Program-made: the position numbers and the translations under genes
The notes under the pieces: model-generated
Told to the model about the DNA's origin: nothing
What the model saw: the letters and a program-made list of their open reading frames with translations, nothing else
Databases searched by the model: none
In this document: in pieces, positions 16,231 to 25,229 of the stretch
Position numbering within the stretch: the stretch's first letter is position 1
How the letters are laid out: each line of letters begins with the position of its first letter
Source of the DNA: Streptomyces sp. STR69
GTDB lineage: Bacteria; Actinomycetota; Actinomycetes; Streptomycetales; Streptomycetaceae
DNA: 64,000 nucleotides
Assembly: GCF_024519455.1 (NCBI RefSeq)
Contig: NZ_JALJRY010000008.1
Location: 1-64,000, forward strand
Direction: 5' to 3'

Positions 16231-17571
16231 CTGACCGAGGATGAAGTTGATCTGCTTGTTGGTCTTGCCCAGGCCGCCGACCGGTGCGTCGTTGGCGTAG
16301 ACGTCCTGCATGGCGGGGCGCATCAACGCGTACACGTCCGCCGAGTAGTTGGTGATCGGGAAGGAGAAGGTGGAGAAGTCCTTCTTGTCGGCGACCGGCC
16401 GGGTGAAGGCCGTGACGTCGATGCCCTTCTTCTTGTAGGCGGCGACGGCGGCCTTCGTGCCGTCCGGGGTCGCGGGGAAGACGATGCCGTAACTCCCCAC
16501 CGTCTTCTGGCAGTTGTCCGATGACAGGTAGGTCACCCACTTTCGCGCGCCCGCCTTGTTGGGGGCGTTCTTGGTGATCGAGTCGGCCAGTCCGTTCATC
16601 ATGGTCGCCCGTTTCCCGGTCGGACCGGTAGGGGTATATGCGGTGCCGATCTTGATGCCCTTGGCCGCGGCGTACGTGGAGATCATCCAGGCGCCGTCGA
16701 ACGCGGTCGCCGCCTTTCCGGCCGCGATCTGCACGTTGGGCGGGTTGGCGCCGTCGCTGTAGTCCGTGAACGGCGCGAGGTAGCCCTTCTTCGCCAGGCC
16801 GAAGTACCACTTGACCGTCGACTGGAAGGTCTTGCTGTCGTACTGGTACTTCGTGCCCCAGCGGGTCTTGTCCGTGTAGTTCCAGCCGGCCGAGGCGGTG
16901 AAGGGACTCCACGTCGTCTGACCGTCGGAGTCACCGGCGCCCCCGGTGGCCATGCCGTACACCTTGACGTGGTGCTTGTCGAAGCCCGGTTCGTCGCCGC
17001 GCTTGCCGTTCTTGTCGATGGTGAGGTGGGCGATGGCCTTCTCGAAGGTGCCGCCGTCCGTCGGGTTCCAGGACAGGCTGCCCAGCTGATCGGCGCTCAG
17101 CCCCGCCGACCTGGCCATCTTCTGGTTGTAGAAGAGGGCGACCGTGTCCCAGTCCTTGGGCGTGCCGTACTGATGTCCGTCCTGGCCCTGCCAGTTGGCG
17201 GCGAGACCCGGCTGATAGGCGGACGCGTCGATGTCGAGGTCGTCCAGCGGCTGGAGCACCTTCAGGTCGGCGAACTGGCCGAACTTCTGGATGTGGTCGG
17301 TGAACACGTCCGGCTGGGTGCCCGCGATGAAGCTCGCGGTGAGCTTGGTCCAGTAGTCCGCCCAGCCCAACTGGGTGATTTTCACCTTGAGTCCGGGGTT
17401 CTGCTGCTCGAAGCCCTTCGCGCAGGCCTGGTAGGCGGGGAGTTGGTTGGAGTCCCACAGCCAGTACGTCACCGTGTTCGAGGCCGACCCCACGGAGTCG
17501 CCCTTCGCGCAGCCCGCCGTCAGGGACAGCGCGAGCGCCCCGGTCAATGCCATGACCGTACGAAATCGCAT
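16228..17571 (-). CDS. Sugar ABC importer, extracellular solute-binding lipoprotein
   Basis: 447 residues. Lipoprotein signal MRFRTVMALTGALALSLTAGC with lipobox ending in the lipidated Cys at about residue 21, then a family-1 binding-protein fold (TYWLWDSNQLPAYQACAKGFEQQNPGLKVKI, TAFDGAWMISTYAA). It captures a carbohydrate outside the membrane for the two permeases encoded upstream. Gap to the permease gene is 10 bp, so co-transcription is near certain. The ligand is not predictable, although the Gfo/Idh gene downstream suggests a polyol, sugar acid or sugar that is later oxidised. Confidence 0.93.
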   Translation of the reverse strand: MRFRTVMALTGALALSLTAGCAKGDSVGSASNTVTYWLWDSNQLPAYQACAKGFEQQNPGLKVKITQLGWADYWTKLTASFIAGTQPDVFTDHIQKFGQFADLKVLQPLDDLDIDASAYQPGLAANWQGQDGHQYGTPKDWDTVALFYNQKMARSAGLSADQLGSLSWNPTDGGTFEKAIAHLTIDKNGKRGDEPGFDKHHVKVYGMATGGAGDSDGQTTWSPFTASAGWNYTDKTRWGTKYQYDSKTFQSTVKWYFGLAKKGYLAPFTDYSDGANPPNVQIAAGKAATAFDGAWMISTYAAAKGIKIGTAYTPTGPTGKRATMMNGLADSITKNAPNKAGARKWVTYLSSDNCQKTVGSYGIVFPATPDGTKAAVAAYKKKGIDVTAFTRPVADKKDFSTFSFPITNYSADVYALMRPAMQDVYANDAPVGGLGKTNKQINFILGQ

Positions 17572-17581
17572 GCCCTGCCCC

Positions 17582-18538
17582 TTACTTGATTCCGGTGAAG
17601 CTGATGGAGCTGACGATGCGGCGCGCGAACACCCCGAAGAGGACGAGCATCGGGAGCGCGGCGATGAGGGTCGCCGCCATCAGGCCCGACCAGTCGTAGC
17701 CGGTCTGCGGGGTCTGTGAGCGGAAGATGGCCAGCGCCACCGACAGCACGCGGGAACTGTCGCTGTAGGACACCATCAGCGGCCAGAAGTAGTCGTTCCA
17801 GGACGTGATGTACGTCAGCACGCCCAGGGTGAGGACCGGTGTGGACGCCATCGGCAGCAGGACCCGGAAGAAGACGCGGACCTTGCCCGCACCGTCGAGC
17901 AGGGCGGCCTCCTCGACCTCGCGCGGGATGTTCATGAAGAACTGCCTGAGGAAGAACACCGCGAACGGCGTCATGAACATCGTCGGCAGCGCGATCCCCA
18001 ACAGGGTGTCCACGAGCCCGAGTTGCTTGATGAGGACGAAGTTCGGCAGCAGGGTGAAGATCGCCGGCACCATCAGCCCGGCCAGGAACAGCCCGAACAT
18101 CCGGTCCCGGCCGCGCCAGCGGAGCCGGGCGAAGGCATAGGCGGCCATCGCGGAGAAGAACACCTGGCAGACGGTGACCAGGGTCGAGACGACCACCGAA
18201 TTGAGCAGATAGCGCCAGAACTTCAGCCCGCCGCCCGAACCGCCCTGCGCGATCGCCTCCTTGGTCGACTGGAGGCCGAGCGCCCGCTCGAAACCGCCGG
18301 TGGTGAAGTCGACCGGCAGCGGGTCCGAGGGGTGGGCGGCGAGCCCGGCGTTGGTGGAGAGCGCGGTGCGCAGGATCCAGTAGAAGGGCAGCAGGGTGAT
18401 CAGCATGATCGCGGCCATCGCGACCCAGGCGGCGACCTTGCCGACGGAGGGCCGGGGCCGGGGCGGCCGTACGACCTCCTGCTTTGCCGTGGGCGTAGGG
18501 GCGTTGGGCACGTTGGGTGTGGTGGTCAGGGTGGCCAT
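17582..18538 (-). CDS. Sugar ABC importer permease (MalG/CUT1 type)
   Basis: 318 residues with six predicted membrane helices after a Pro/Thr-rich N-terminal tail. The ATPase-contact loop is EAALLDGAGKVRVFFRVLLPMASTP. The MalG-like C-terminus is SSISFTGIK. It forms the channel with the other permease. No ATPase gene is present in the operon; in Streptomyces a single MsiK ATPase encoded elsewhere serves many such importers. Separated from the upstream permease by 15 bp. Confidence 0.93.
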   Translation of the reverse strand: MATLTTTPNVPNAPTPTAKQEVVRPPRPRPSVGKVAAWVAMAAIMLITLLPFYWILRTALSTNAGLAAHPSDPLPVDFTTGGFERALGLQSTKEAIAQGGSGGGLKFWRYLLNSVVVSTLVTVCQVFFSAMAAYAFARLRWRGRDRMFGLFLAGLMVPAIFTLLPNFVLIKQLGLVDTLLGIALPTMFMTPFAVFFLRQFFMNIPREVEEAALLDGAGKVRVFFRVLLPMASTPVLTLGVLTYITSWNDYFWPLMVSYSDSSRVLSVALAIFRSQTPQTGYDWSGLMAATLIAALPMLVLFGVFARRIVSSISFTGIK

Positions 18539-18553
18539 GTCGACTCCTTCCGG

Positions 18554-19471
18554 TCAGCCGAGGTCGGTCTGGCCGGCGCGGGTGAGCCGGTACTGGAGGA
18601 ACGTGATGGCGCTCAGCACGATCAGCAGGGCCACGGACATCGCGGACGCGTAGCCGAACTGGAAGCGTCCGAAGGCGGAGCCGTAGATGTAGTACTGGAG
18701 CACGTTGGTCGCGTTCGCCGGGCCGCCCGCGGTGGTCACCGCGACCGTGTCGAACACCTGGAACGAACCGATCACCGTCATGATCAGCACGACCGCGAGG
18801 ACCGGCCGCAGCAGCGGCATCGTGATCCGCCAGAACATGCGCCACTCGCTCGCGCCGTCCACCTTCGCCGCTTCGTACATGTCGCCCGGGATGGCCTGCA
18901 GCCCGGCGAACAGCAGCAGCGCGGTGTAGCCGACGTGCCGCCACACGTTGATCAGGGCGATCGTCGGGATCGCCCAGGTCTTGTCGGCGAGGAAGGGGAT
19001 GTGGTCGAAGCCGAGCCCGCCGATGATCTCGTTGCCGATGCCGAGCTGGGTGTCGAGGATCCACAGCCAGACGATGCCGGCGACGACGTTCGACATCAGG
19101 TACGGCGTCAGCACGATCCCGCGCAACAGGGCGGACTGGGTGAGCCGTTGGAGCAGGACGGCGACGGCGAGGGCCGTGACCGTCTGGATGCCGATGTTGA
19201 TGAGCACGTACTCGACGGTGACCTTCAACGAGGACCAGAAGATGGGGTCGTGGACCATTCGGTCGTAGTTGTCGAGGCCCACCCACTTCGCCGGCGTCAG
19301 CAGGTTGAAGCGGGTGAAGCTCAGGTAGATGCCCCGCAGGGTCGGCCAGAGCAGGAAGACCAGGAAGCCCAGCAGGGCCGGGGCGATGAAGACCGCCGCA
19401 AGCCGTCCGTCGCCCCCGCCTTCACGGGCCCGCGGTGGGCGCAATGGGGGGCTGTTTGAGGCGGTGGTCAT
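18554..19471 (-). CDS. Sugar ABC importer permease (MalF/CUT1 type)
   Basis: 305 residues, six membrane helices, with the EAA loop EAAKVDGASEWRMFWRITMPLLRP. First gene of the leftward operon (permease, permease, binding lipoprotein, Gfo/Idh dehydrogenase). Its promoter faces the ROK regulator gene and a CTTTCG-CGAAAG palindrome lies 45 bp upstream of the start. The start at 19471 (MTTASNSPPLRPP) follows AAGGAG. Works with the MalG-type partner. Confidence 0.93.
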   Translation of the reverse strand: MTTASNSPPLRPPRAREGGGDGRLAAVFIAPALLGFLVFLLWPTLRGIYLSFTRFNLLTPAKWVGLDNYDRMVHDPIFWSSLKVTVEYVLINIGIQTVTALAVAVLLQRLTQSALLRGIVLTPYLMSNVVAGIVWLWILDTQLGIGNEIIGGLGFDHIPFLADKTWAIPTIALINVWRHVGYTALLLFAGLQAIPGDMYEAAKVDGASEWRMFWRITMPLLRPVLAVVLIMTVIGSFQVFDTVAVTTAGGPANATNVLQYYIYGSAFGRFQFGYASAMSVALLIVLSAITFLQYRLTRAGQTDLG

Positions 19472-19515
19472 CTGGAGACTCCTTCGTCTGCGACGGCTCG
19501 TCCTCGGGTGACTTA

Positions 19516-19530
19516 CTTTCGACGCGAAAG
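19516..19530. promoter_or_regulatory. Probable operator of the sugar operon, CTTTCG-ACG-CGAAAG
   Basis: Perfect 6-bp inverted arms CTTTCG (19516-19521) and CGAAAG (19525-19530) with a 3-bp spacer, in the 170-bp region between the divergent permease and ROK start codons, closer to the permease side. The site is placed to block the importer promoter. The adjacent ROK protein is the likeliest ligand-responsive binder. Similar CGAAAG/CTTTCG repeats occur in Streptomyces sugar operons under other repressor families as well. Confidence 0.6.
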
Positions 19531-19641
19531 AATCGTGGCGTCAAGAGTCCTGCATGCTTCTTTTCTGTGCGGGATTTCGGTCGTTGAGTGGGTAGATTAT
19601 TTCTAGAGCAAAAATATCTTGCGTGTGGGAGTCTGACGCTC

Positions 19642-20802
19642 ATGACCACACGTGCCGCCAGCTGGCAGCCGCTGAGCCCCGGTGAACGCTCCGTGGCGAT
19701 CGAGGTGCTCGTCCACGGTCCGCTGTCGCGCACCGACATCGCCCGGCGGCTCGACCTCTCGGCGGGCAGCCTCACCCGGCTCACCAAGCCACTGATCGAA
19801 TCCGGCCTGCTGGTCGAGGTCCCCGACGGCGGCACTCCGGCCGAAGTCCGCCAGGGCCGTCCCTCGCAACCCCTCGACGTGGTCGCCGAGTCCCGCACCT
19901 TCCTCGGGTTCAAGGTCACCGAGGACATGGTCTACGGCGTCGTCACCACCCTCAGGAGCGAGATCGTCGCCCGGCTCGACCGACCGCTCACCACCCACGA
20001 CCCGGCCGAAGTCGCCGACCTGCTCGCCGAGATGACCGGTGAACTCACCGCCCGGTTCCCCACCCTCTCGGGCATCGGCGTCGGTGTCGGCGGTCTCGTC
20101 CAGGACCGTGCCGTGGTGGGGGAGTCGGCCTTCCTGCAGTGGAGCGACGTTCCGCTGGCCGAACTGGTCGAGGAGCGCACCGGGTTGCCGGTCGTCGTGG
20201 AGAACGACGTGGCCGCGTTCGTCGAGGCCGAGACCTGGTTCGGTGCCGGGCGCGGTCTCGACCGATTCGTCGTCCTCACCATCGGCGCGGGCGTCGGCTA
20301 CGGCCTGGTCCTCGGCGGCAAGCGGGTGCCCTACGCCGAGGAGGACCACGGCTTCGGACGCCACTGGATCCTGAACCCCAACGGCCCGCTCACGCCGACC
20401 GGTGAACGCGGCAGTGCCGTCTCGCTGTTGACCATCCCCAGCATCCGCTACCAGGTCCGGGCCGGCACCGGGCGGGACCTCACGTACGAGGAGATCCTCG
20501 CCGGTGCCGCGGCCGGTGAGCCCATGTCCGCCCGGGTGATCGACGAAGCGGCCCGTGCGCTGGGTGTGTTGGTCGCCCAGATCGCCAACTTCGTGCTGCC
20601 GCAGAAGATCCTGCTCGCCGGCGAGGGTGTCGGTCTGATGGCCGTGGCCGGGCCGGTGGTGGAGGACACACTGCGCGCCCATCGGCACCCGCTGGCGGCC
20701 CCGCTCGACGTGGAGACCAAGGTCTCCGACTTCCACGACTGGGCGCGCGGAGCCGCGGTGTTGGCGATCCAGGTGCTGGTGCTGGGTGTGGCGGAGGTGT
20801 GA
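19642..20802 (+). CDS. ROK-family transcriptional repressor of the adjacent sugar operon
   Basis: 386 residues from ATG 19642 with GGGAG upstream. An N-terminal winged helix (GPLSRTDIARRLDLSAGSLTRLTKPLIESGLL) is followed by an actin-like sugar-kinase fold: IGVGVGGLVQDRAV, VVENDVAAFVEAETWFGAGRGLDRFVVLTIGAGVGYGLVL. The Cys-rich zinc motif (CxCGxxGC) of ROK kinases is absent, fitting a regulator rather than a kinase. Divergent from the sugar importer it presumably represses until the imported sugar or its phosphate binds. Confidence 0.92.
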   Translation: MTTRAASWQPLSPGERSVAIEVLVHGPLSRTDIARRLDLSAGSLTRLTKPLIESGLLVEVPDGGTPAEVRQGRPSQPLDVVAESRTFLGFKVTEDMVYGVVTTLRSEIVARLDRPLTTHDPAEVADLLAEMTGELTARFPTLSGIGVGVGGLVQDRAVVGESAFLQWSDVPLAELVEERTGLPVVVENDVAAFVEAETWFGAGRGLDRFVVLTIGAGVGYGLVLGGKRVPYAEEDHGFGRHWILNPNGPLTPTGERGSAVSLLTIPSIRYQVRAGTGRDLTYEEILAGAAAGEPMSARVIDEAARALGVLVAQIANFVLPQKILLAGEGVGLMAVAGPVVEDTLRAHRHPLAAPLDVETKVSDFHDWARGAAVLAIQVLVLGVAEV

Positions 20803-20914
20803 AATGCGTTACGGGGCTTGACAGATGGACGTGATCAGTAACACGGTCCGATATGTCCGGTTGGCTCGTGATTACTCACATCGCCTTCACCTACGGCGAC
20901 GTATGCTTCACACC

Positions 20915-21088
20915 ATGTCCACCCGTGTTGAATCAGCCACCGAGCGATCGGCAGCCGAGGTCAACGAGGAGATCAGAGCCCTGTGGCTCCGATCGGGCGG
21001 GACACTGAGCGTCGAACAGCGCGAGGAGTACCGGCGGCTGGTGATGGAGTGGGCCACCGCGGCTCCCCAGCCGGCCACGGCGGCCTGA
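20915..21088 (+). CDS. Small conserved-looking acidic protein
   Basis: 57 residues from ATG 20915 (MSTRVESATERSAAEVNEEIRALW). An alternative start at 20903 adds MLHT. Predicted as two helices separated by GGTLSVEQREEYRRLVMEW, no signal peptide or Cys. The fold looks like a short helical hairpin. I believe it is a conserved Streptomyces small protein of unknown role, but I cannot name a family. The upstream 110 bp contains a GTGATCAGTAAC/GTGATTACTCAC pair, which may be a regulatory repeat. Confidence 0.6.
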   Translation: MSTRVESATERSAAEVNEEIRALWLRSGGTLSVEQREEYRRLVMEWATAAPQPATAA

Positions 21089-21218
21089 GAGCGGCCGCCC
21101 GGCCGACGCGCAGCTGTCGTTCGGATCCCGTCGCCCGGCCTTCCTCGTGACCCTCGGTCCAGCCGGTCGAGCCCCCGTCGACCCGGCCCGATCCACCCGC
21201 GACCGACTCCCCGCGTGA

Positions 21219-22586
21219 TCAGCCCCACATCGCCGAATAGTGCCGCTGGAAGGCCTTGCGGTCCTGCTCCGCGCGGATCCAGCGCGTCGCCACCAGCGCG
21301 ATCAGACTTCCCGCGATCACCAGCAGACCCGGCCCCACGTTCTTGGGGTCGGTGAGCCGGGACGCCAGGGTCGTCGTGCCCGCCGTGGTGTTCGTCGCCG
21401 GTGCCGATGTTCCGGGCGTGATCGTACCGGCGGCTGCCCCGCTGCCGGCCGCCGAGGCGGACGGCGCGGGCGAGGCGGCCGTCTTCGGCGCCACCAGCAG
21501 CTTGACGTTGAGCGCGGCCAGTGCCTTGGTCAGCGGCTGGAAGAACGTCGTACCGCCCGCCTTGCAGTCGCCGCTGCCGCCCGAGGTCACCCCGAGCGCG
21601 ATGCCGTTGGAGAACAACGGGCCGCCGCTGTCGCCCGGTTCGGCACACACCGTGGTCTGGATGAGGCCGGTCACCGTGCCCTCGGGATAGTTCACCGTCG
21701 CGTCGAGCGCGGTCACCTCACCGTCGTGCAGCCCGCTGGTGCTGCCGCTGCGGAACACCTTCTCGCCCACGGCCGCGTCGGCCAGGCCGGTGATCGTCAC
21801 CCCGCTGCCGTTGCCGATCGCGACGACGTCCGCGCCCTCGCCAGCCGAACCGCTCGCGTACTGCACCAGTGAGAAGTCGCTGCCGGGGAAGTTGTCGGAG
21901 ACCGTCTTGCCCAACTGCTGGTCGCCCTGGTTGTCCGCGAACCAGATGGAGCCGACCGGGCCGCAGTGCCCGGCCGTGAGGATGAAGTCGGTCTGCCCGT
22001 TGGTCACGTTGTAGCCCGCCGAGCAACGTCCGCCGGTCGACAGGATGGGCTGCGCCCCGTTGATCCGGGTGGTGAACTTGCCCTGCGTGCGCTGCATCTC
22101 CACCGAGGCGCCGATGCTCTTGGCGACCTTCGTCATCGCGGCCCAACTGGTGGCGGAGACACTGCTGTCGGCCTCCACGAGCACCTTGTTGTTCCGGTAG
22201 TCCATCGCCCACGCGGTGCCCGCGATCTTGGGCGCCGAACCAAGCGTGGTCGCGGCCGACTTCAGCTGGTTCATGCTGTACGGCACGACCTTCGCCTCGG
22301 CGCCCGCCTTCGTCACCTCGGCCGCCGTCGCCTTGTCGGTCACCGCGACGACCGTACGGCCGCCGGAGTCGACCCAACTGCCCGCGGTACGGGCCGAACC
22401 GAGCTTCGCCACCAGGGCGGAACCCTTGTCCGCGGGCGTCTGCGGCGCGCTGAGCGTGGCGGCGTCCCTGGCCGGGGTGTCACTCGCCATGGCCGCCTGG
22501 GTGACCATGGCACCTCCCAGCAGGAGTCCGCCGACGGCCGTCAACCGTGTCACTCGCCGGACGACCCGTCGTCGTGCGTGCCTCAT
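21219..22586 (-). CDS. Secreted, membrane-tethered S1-family serine protease
   Basis: 455 residues from ATG 22586 (GGGAG upstream). A twin-Arg-rich signal peptide (about 1-34) is followed by an alpha-lytic-protease-type propeptide region (about 45-178) and a chymotrypsin-fold catalytic domain with triad H207 (LTAGHCG), D237 (GSDFSLV) and S320 (GDSGGP). A Ser/Ala/Thr-rich linker (about 370-408) leads to a C-terminal membrane helix (about 419-434) and a short basic tail. Unlike the soluble streptogrisins this enzyme should stay anchored outside the cell. The extended reading frame upstream of 22586 is not part of it. Confidence 0.9.
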   Translation of the reverse strand: MRHARRRVVRRVTRLTAVGGLLLGGAMVTQAAMASDTPARDAATLSAPQTPADKGSALVAKLGSARTAGSWVDSGGRTVVAVTDKATAAEVTKAGAEAKVVPYSMNQLKSAATTLGSAPKIAGTAWAMDYRNNKVLVEADSSVSATSWAAMTKVAKSIGASVEMQRTQGKFTTRINGAQPILSTGGRCSAGYNVTNGQTDFILTAGHCGPVGSIWFADNQGDQQLGKTVSDNFPGSDFSLVQYASGSAGEGADVVAIGNGSGVTITGLADAAVGEKVFRSGSTSGLHDGEVTALDATVNYPEGTVTGLIQTTVCAEPGDSGGPLFSNGIALGVTSGGSGDCKAGGTTFFQPLTKALAALNVKLLVAPKTAASPAPSASAAGSGAAAGTITPGTSAPATNTTAGTTTLASRLTDPKNVGPGLLVIAGSLIALVATRWIRAEQDRKAFQRHYSAMWG

Positions 22587-22808
22587 GCCTGGCTCCCGAA
22601 CCCCGAATGTGCGGTGCCGAACACCGCGAGGCCCTCTGGTCGTTGAGGTGCCCTTCCTCCATACGTGGCCCGGCAGCCTCCCGTTCACCGTCTGGAAGAT
22701 CGGCTTCGGCCGCCGACGGCAACACGCTCTCCGGACACCCGAGTTGACCTCGGCGGTGCTCGGCGCGGCCCGTCGCCCACGAGCCGTGGTCCCCCTATCT
22801 TGAGCCCC

Positions 22809-23987
22809 ATGACCAGCAACCCGCAGGCCGCGTCCGGTGAGCCGAATCCCCTGCGCGCGCTCACCCTCGACCGCCTTCGACGTCGTACCAGCATGAAATG
22901 GCGCACCTACCCCGAGGACGTGCTGCCGGTCTGGGTGGCCGAGATGGACGTGCCGCTCGCCGACGCGGTGGTTCGCGCGGTCACGGACGCGCTCGCCCTC
23001 GGAGACACCGGCTATCCCGCCGGAACGGCCTACGCGGAGGCGCTCGCCGCGTTCGCCGAGAAGCGCTGGGGCTGGGACGGGCTCGCCGTGGGACGCACCC
23101 GGATCGTGCCGGACGTCATGCTGGGCGTCGTCGAGATGCTCCGGCTGGTCACCGGGCCGGGCGAAACGGTGGTGCTGAACCCGCCCGTGTACCCGCCGTT
23201 CTTCCAGTTCGTGACCCATATGGACCGGCAGGTGGTGGAGGCGCCGCTCGGTGCGGACCTGCGCATCGACCTCGGCGCCCTGGAGGACGCGTTCCGGCGC
23301 GCGGCCGAGGGCGGGCGGCGGGCCGCGTATCTGCTGTGCAGCCCGCACAACCCGACCGGCACCGTGCACACCGCCGCCGAACTGGCCGCCGTCGCCGCCC
23401 TCGCCGAGCGGTACGGCGTGCGGGTCGTGGCCGACGAGATCCACGCACCGGTCGTCGCCGCGGGCGCCGCCTTCGTGCCCTACCTGAGCGTGCCGGGCGC
23501 GGAGCGCGGGCTGTCGCTCATGTCGGCGTCGAAAGCCTGGAACCTCGCCGGACTCAAGGCCGCCCTGGCCGTTGCGGGACCCGCGTCCGCCGCCGACCTG
23601 GCCCGGCTGCCCGAGGAGGTCGGCCACGGCCCGAGTCACGTCGGCGTCATCGCCCACACCGCCGCCCTGCGCGACGGCACCGCCTGGCTGGACGTCCTGC
23701 TGACCGGCCTCGACGACAACCGCCGGCTGCTGACCGATCTGCTCGCCGAGCACCTGCCCGCGATCACGTACCGACCGGCCGAGGCCACCTACCTCGCCTG
23801 GCTGGACTGCCGTGCGCTCGGCCTCGGCGACGATCCGGCGAGACTCTTCCTCGACCGGGGCAGGGTCGCGCTGAGCCCCGGCATCGACTTCGGGACCGGT
23901 GGTCCCGGGCACGTACGGCTCAATCTCGCCACGTCTCCGGAGGTGATCACGGAAGCCGTACGGCGCATGGTGGCGGCACTCGGTTGA
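22809..23987 (+). CDS. MalY/PatB-type PLP enzyme (probable cystathionine beta-lyase or aminotransferase)
   Basis: 392 residues from ATG 22809. The opening LDRLRRRTSMKWRTYPEDVLPVWVAEMDVPLADAV is the hallmark of the MalY/PatB C-S-lyase branch of fold-type-I PLP enzymes. Other marks: CSPHNPTGTVH, the PLP-stacking VVADEIHAPVV, and Schiff-base lysine K242 in SLMSASKAWNLAGLKAAL. These enzymes usually cleave cystathionine or cysteine conjugates to a thiol, pyruvate and ammonia. Free-standing, no partner gene. Confidence 0.9.
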   Translation: MTSNPQAASGEPNPLRALTLDRLRRRTSMKWRTYPEDVLPVWVAEMDVPLADAVVRAVTDALALGDTGYPAGTAYAEALAAFAEKRWGWDGLAVGRTRIVPDVMLGVVEMLRLVTGPGETVVLNPPVYPPFFQFVTHMDRQVVEAPLGADLRIDLGALEDAFRRAAEGGRRAAYLLCSPHNPTGTVHTAAELAAVAALAERYGVRVVADEIHAPVVAAGAAFVPYLSVPGAERGLSLMSASKAWNLAGLKAALAVAGPASAADLARLPEEVGHGPSHVGVIAHTAALRDGTAWLDVLLTGLDDNRRLLTDLLAEHLPAITYRPAEATYLAWLDCRALGLGDDPARLFLDRGRVALSPGIDFGTGGPGHVRLNLATSPEVITEAVRRMVAALG

Positions 23988-24036
23988 CGCCCGCCATGCT
24001 GTCATGAACACCTGACCCGGCTGCCATGATGAGCCC

Positions 24037-24795
24037 ATGCGTGTGCTGATGCCGGTCCCCGACCGCGACTTCGACGTCACCGAGGTCGCCGTGCCCTGGC
24101 GAGTGCTCACCGACGCCGGGCACGAGGTCGTCCTCGCCACCGAGCGGGCCGGGACCCGGCCCGCCGCGGACCCCCGGCTGCTGACCGGCGTGCTCTTCGG
24201 ACAGCTCGGCGCCGAGGACGAACCCAAACGGTTCTACCAACAGCTCACCGAGGCACCGGAGTTCGGCGCCACGGTCGCCTGGACGGACCTGGACGTGACC
24301 GGCTTCGACGGACTGCTGCTGCCGGGCGGCCACGCGCCCGGCATGCGCCAGTACCTCGGCTCCGCCCAACTGCGGGCGAAAGTGGGGGAGTTCTGGGCCC
24401 TCGGCCGCCCGGTCGGCGCGATCTGCCACGGCGTCCTCGTCCTGGCCCGCACCCAGGACCCGGCCACCGGCCGCAGCGTCCTCGCCGGACGCCGTACGAC
24501 CTGCCTGCCCAAGTACATGGAACGCACCGCCTACTTGACCACCGCCTGGCGCCTCGGCCGCTACTACCGCACCTACCCGGCCTATGTGGAGGACGAGGTG
24601 CGCGCCGCCCTCGACGACCCGGGCACCCAGTTCGAACGCGGCCCCAGGGAACTCACCCGGCGCGGCACCGCGAGCGACGACACCCACGCGTTCGTCGTAG
24701 AGGACGGCGGCTACTTGTCGGCGCGCTGGCCCGGGGACGCATACTTTTTCGCCCGCCGGTATCTCGATCTCCTGCGGGCACACTCGGGTGCTTAG
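24037..24795 (+). CDS. DJ-1/PfpI-family glutamine-amidotransferase-fold protein
   Basis: 252 residues. The nucleophile elbow is AICHGVLVL with C130 followed by H131, and the family acid loop is GFDGLLLPGGHAPGMRQYLG. Such proteins are glyoxalases, chaperones or proteases depending on the branch; the class cannot be fixed here. Lies 40 bp after the PatB gene on the same strand and 10 bp before the flavin/F420 gene, so the three may share a transcript. Cytoplasmic. Confidence 0.88.
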   Translation: MRVLMPVPDRDFDVTEVAVPWRVLTDAGHEVVLATERAGTRPAADPRLLTGVLFGQLGAEDEPKRFYQQLTEAPEFGATVAWTDLDVTGFDGLLLPGGHAPGMRQYLGSAQLRAKVGEFWALGRPVGAICHGVLVLARTQDPATGRSVLAGRRTTCLPKYMERTAYLTTAWRLGRYYRTYPAYVEDEVRAALDDPGTQFERGPRELTRRGTASDDTHAFVVEDGGYLSARWPGDAYFFARRYLDLLRAHSGA

Positions 24796-24805
24796 ACTGC
24801 CGACC

Positions 24806-25192
24806 ATGGACGAGACCCCGCTGGACCGGCTCGGCGCAGGCCAGTACCTGCTGATCACCAGCTACCGCAAGAACGGCTCCCCGGTCCCCACCCCGGTGTG
24901 GGTGGTGCGCGACGGCGACACCCTCGGGGTGTGGACGGTCGCCGACTCCTGGAAGGTGAAGCGCATCCGGGCCCGCGCCGATGTCCTCGTGGGCCCCTGC
25001 GACCTGCGCGGCAACCCGACCGGCGACCAGGTCCCCGGCACCGCCGAGCTCACCGACGCCGAGACCGCCGCCCGCTACCGCGCCCTCATCAAGCGCAAGT
25101 ACGGCCTCACCGGCCGTCTCACGCTGCTCGGCAGCCGGCTGCGCCGCGGGCTCGACGGCACCGTCGGCATCCGCGTCACCCTCAAGCCCTGA
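24806..25192 (+). CDS. PPOX-class, probably F420-dependent, split-barrel protein
   Basis: 128 residues from ATG 24806 (a start at 24788 is also in frame). The opening LDRLGAGQYLLITSYRKNGSPVPTPVWVVRDGDTLGVWT is the split-barrel fold that binds FMN or F420. WKVKRIRARADVLVGPCDLRGNPTG forms the phosphate-facing loop. Many actinobacterial members bind F420 and reduce quinones or other electrophiles. The start lies 10 bp after the DJ-1-type gene, suggesting an operon. Confidence 0.85.
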   Translation: MDETPLDRLGAGQYLLITSYRKNGSPVPTPVWVVRDGDTLGVWTVADSWKVKRIRARADVLVGPCDLRGNPTGDQVPGTAELTDAETAARYRALIKRKYGLTGRLTLLGSRLRRGLDGTVGIRVTLKP

Positions 25193-25229
25193 GGGCGGAC
25201 CCCGTGCACACCGAACCCAGGGAGCGCCC

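Noticed and set aside
20818..20823. TTGACA considered as a -35 box before the 57-residue gene
   Set aside because: No acceptable -10 hexamer at 16-18 bp.
22587..24227. A much longer reading frame continuing the S1 protease upstream (about 1000 codons in all)
   Set aside because: The extra part is antisense to the MalY/PatB and DJ-1-type genes and has no protein-like features; a signal peptide and ribosome site start at 22586.
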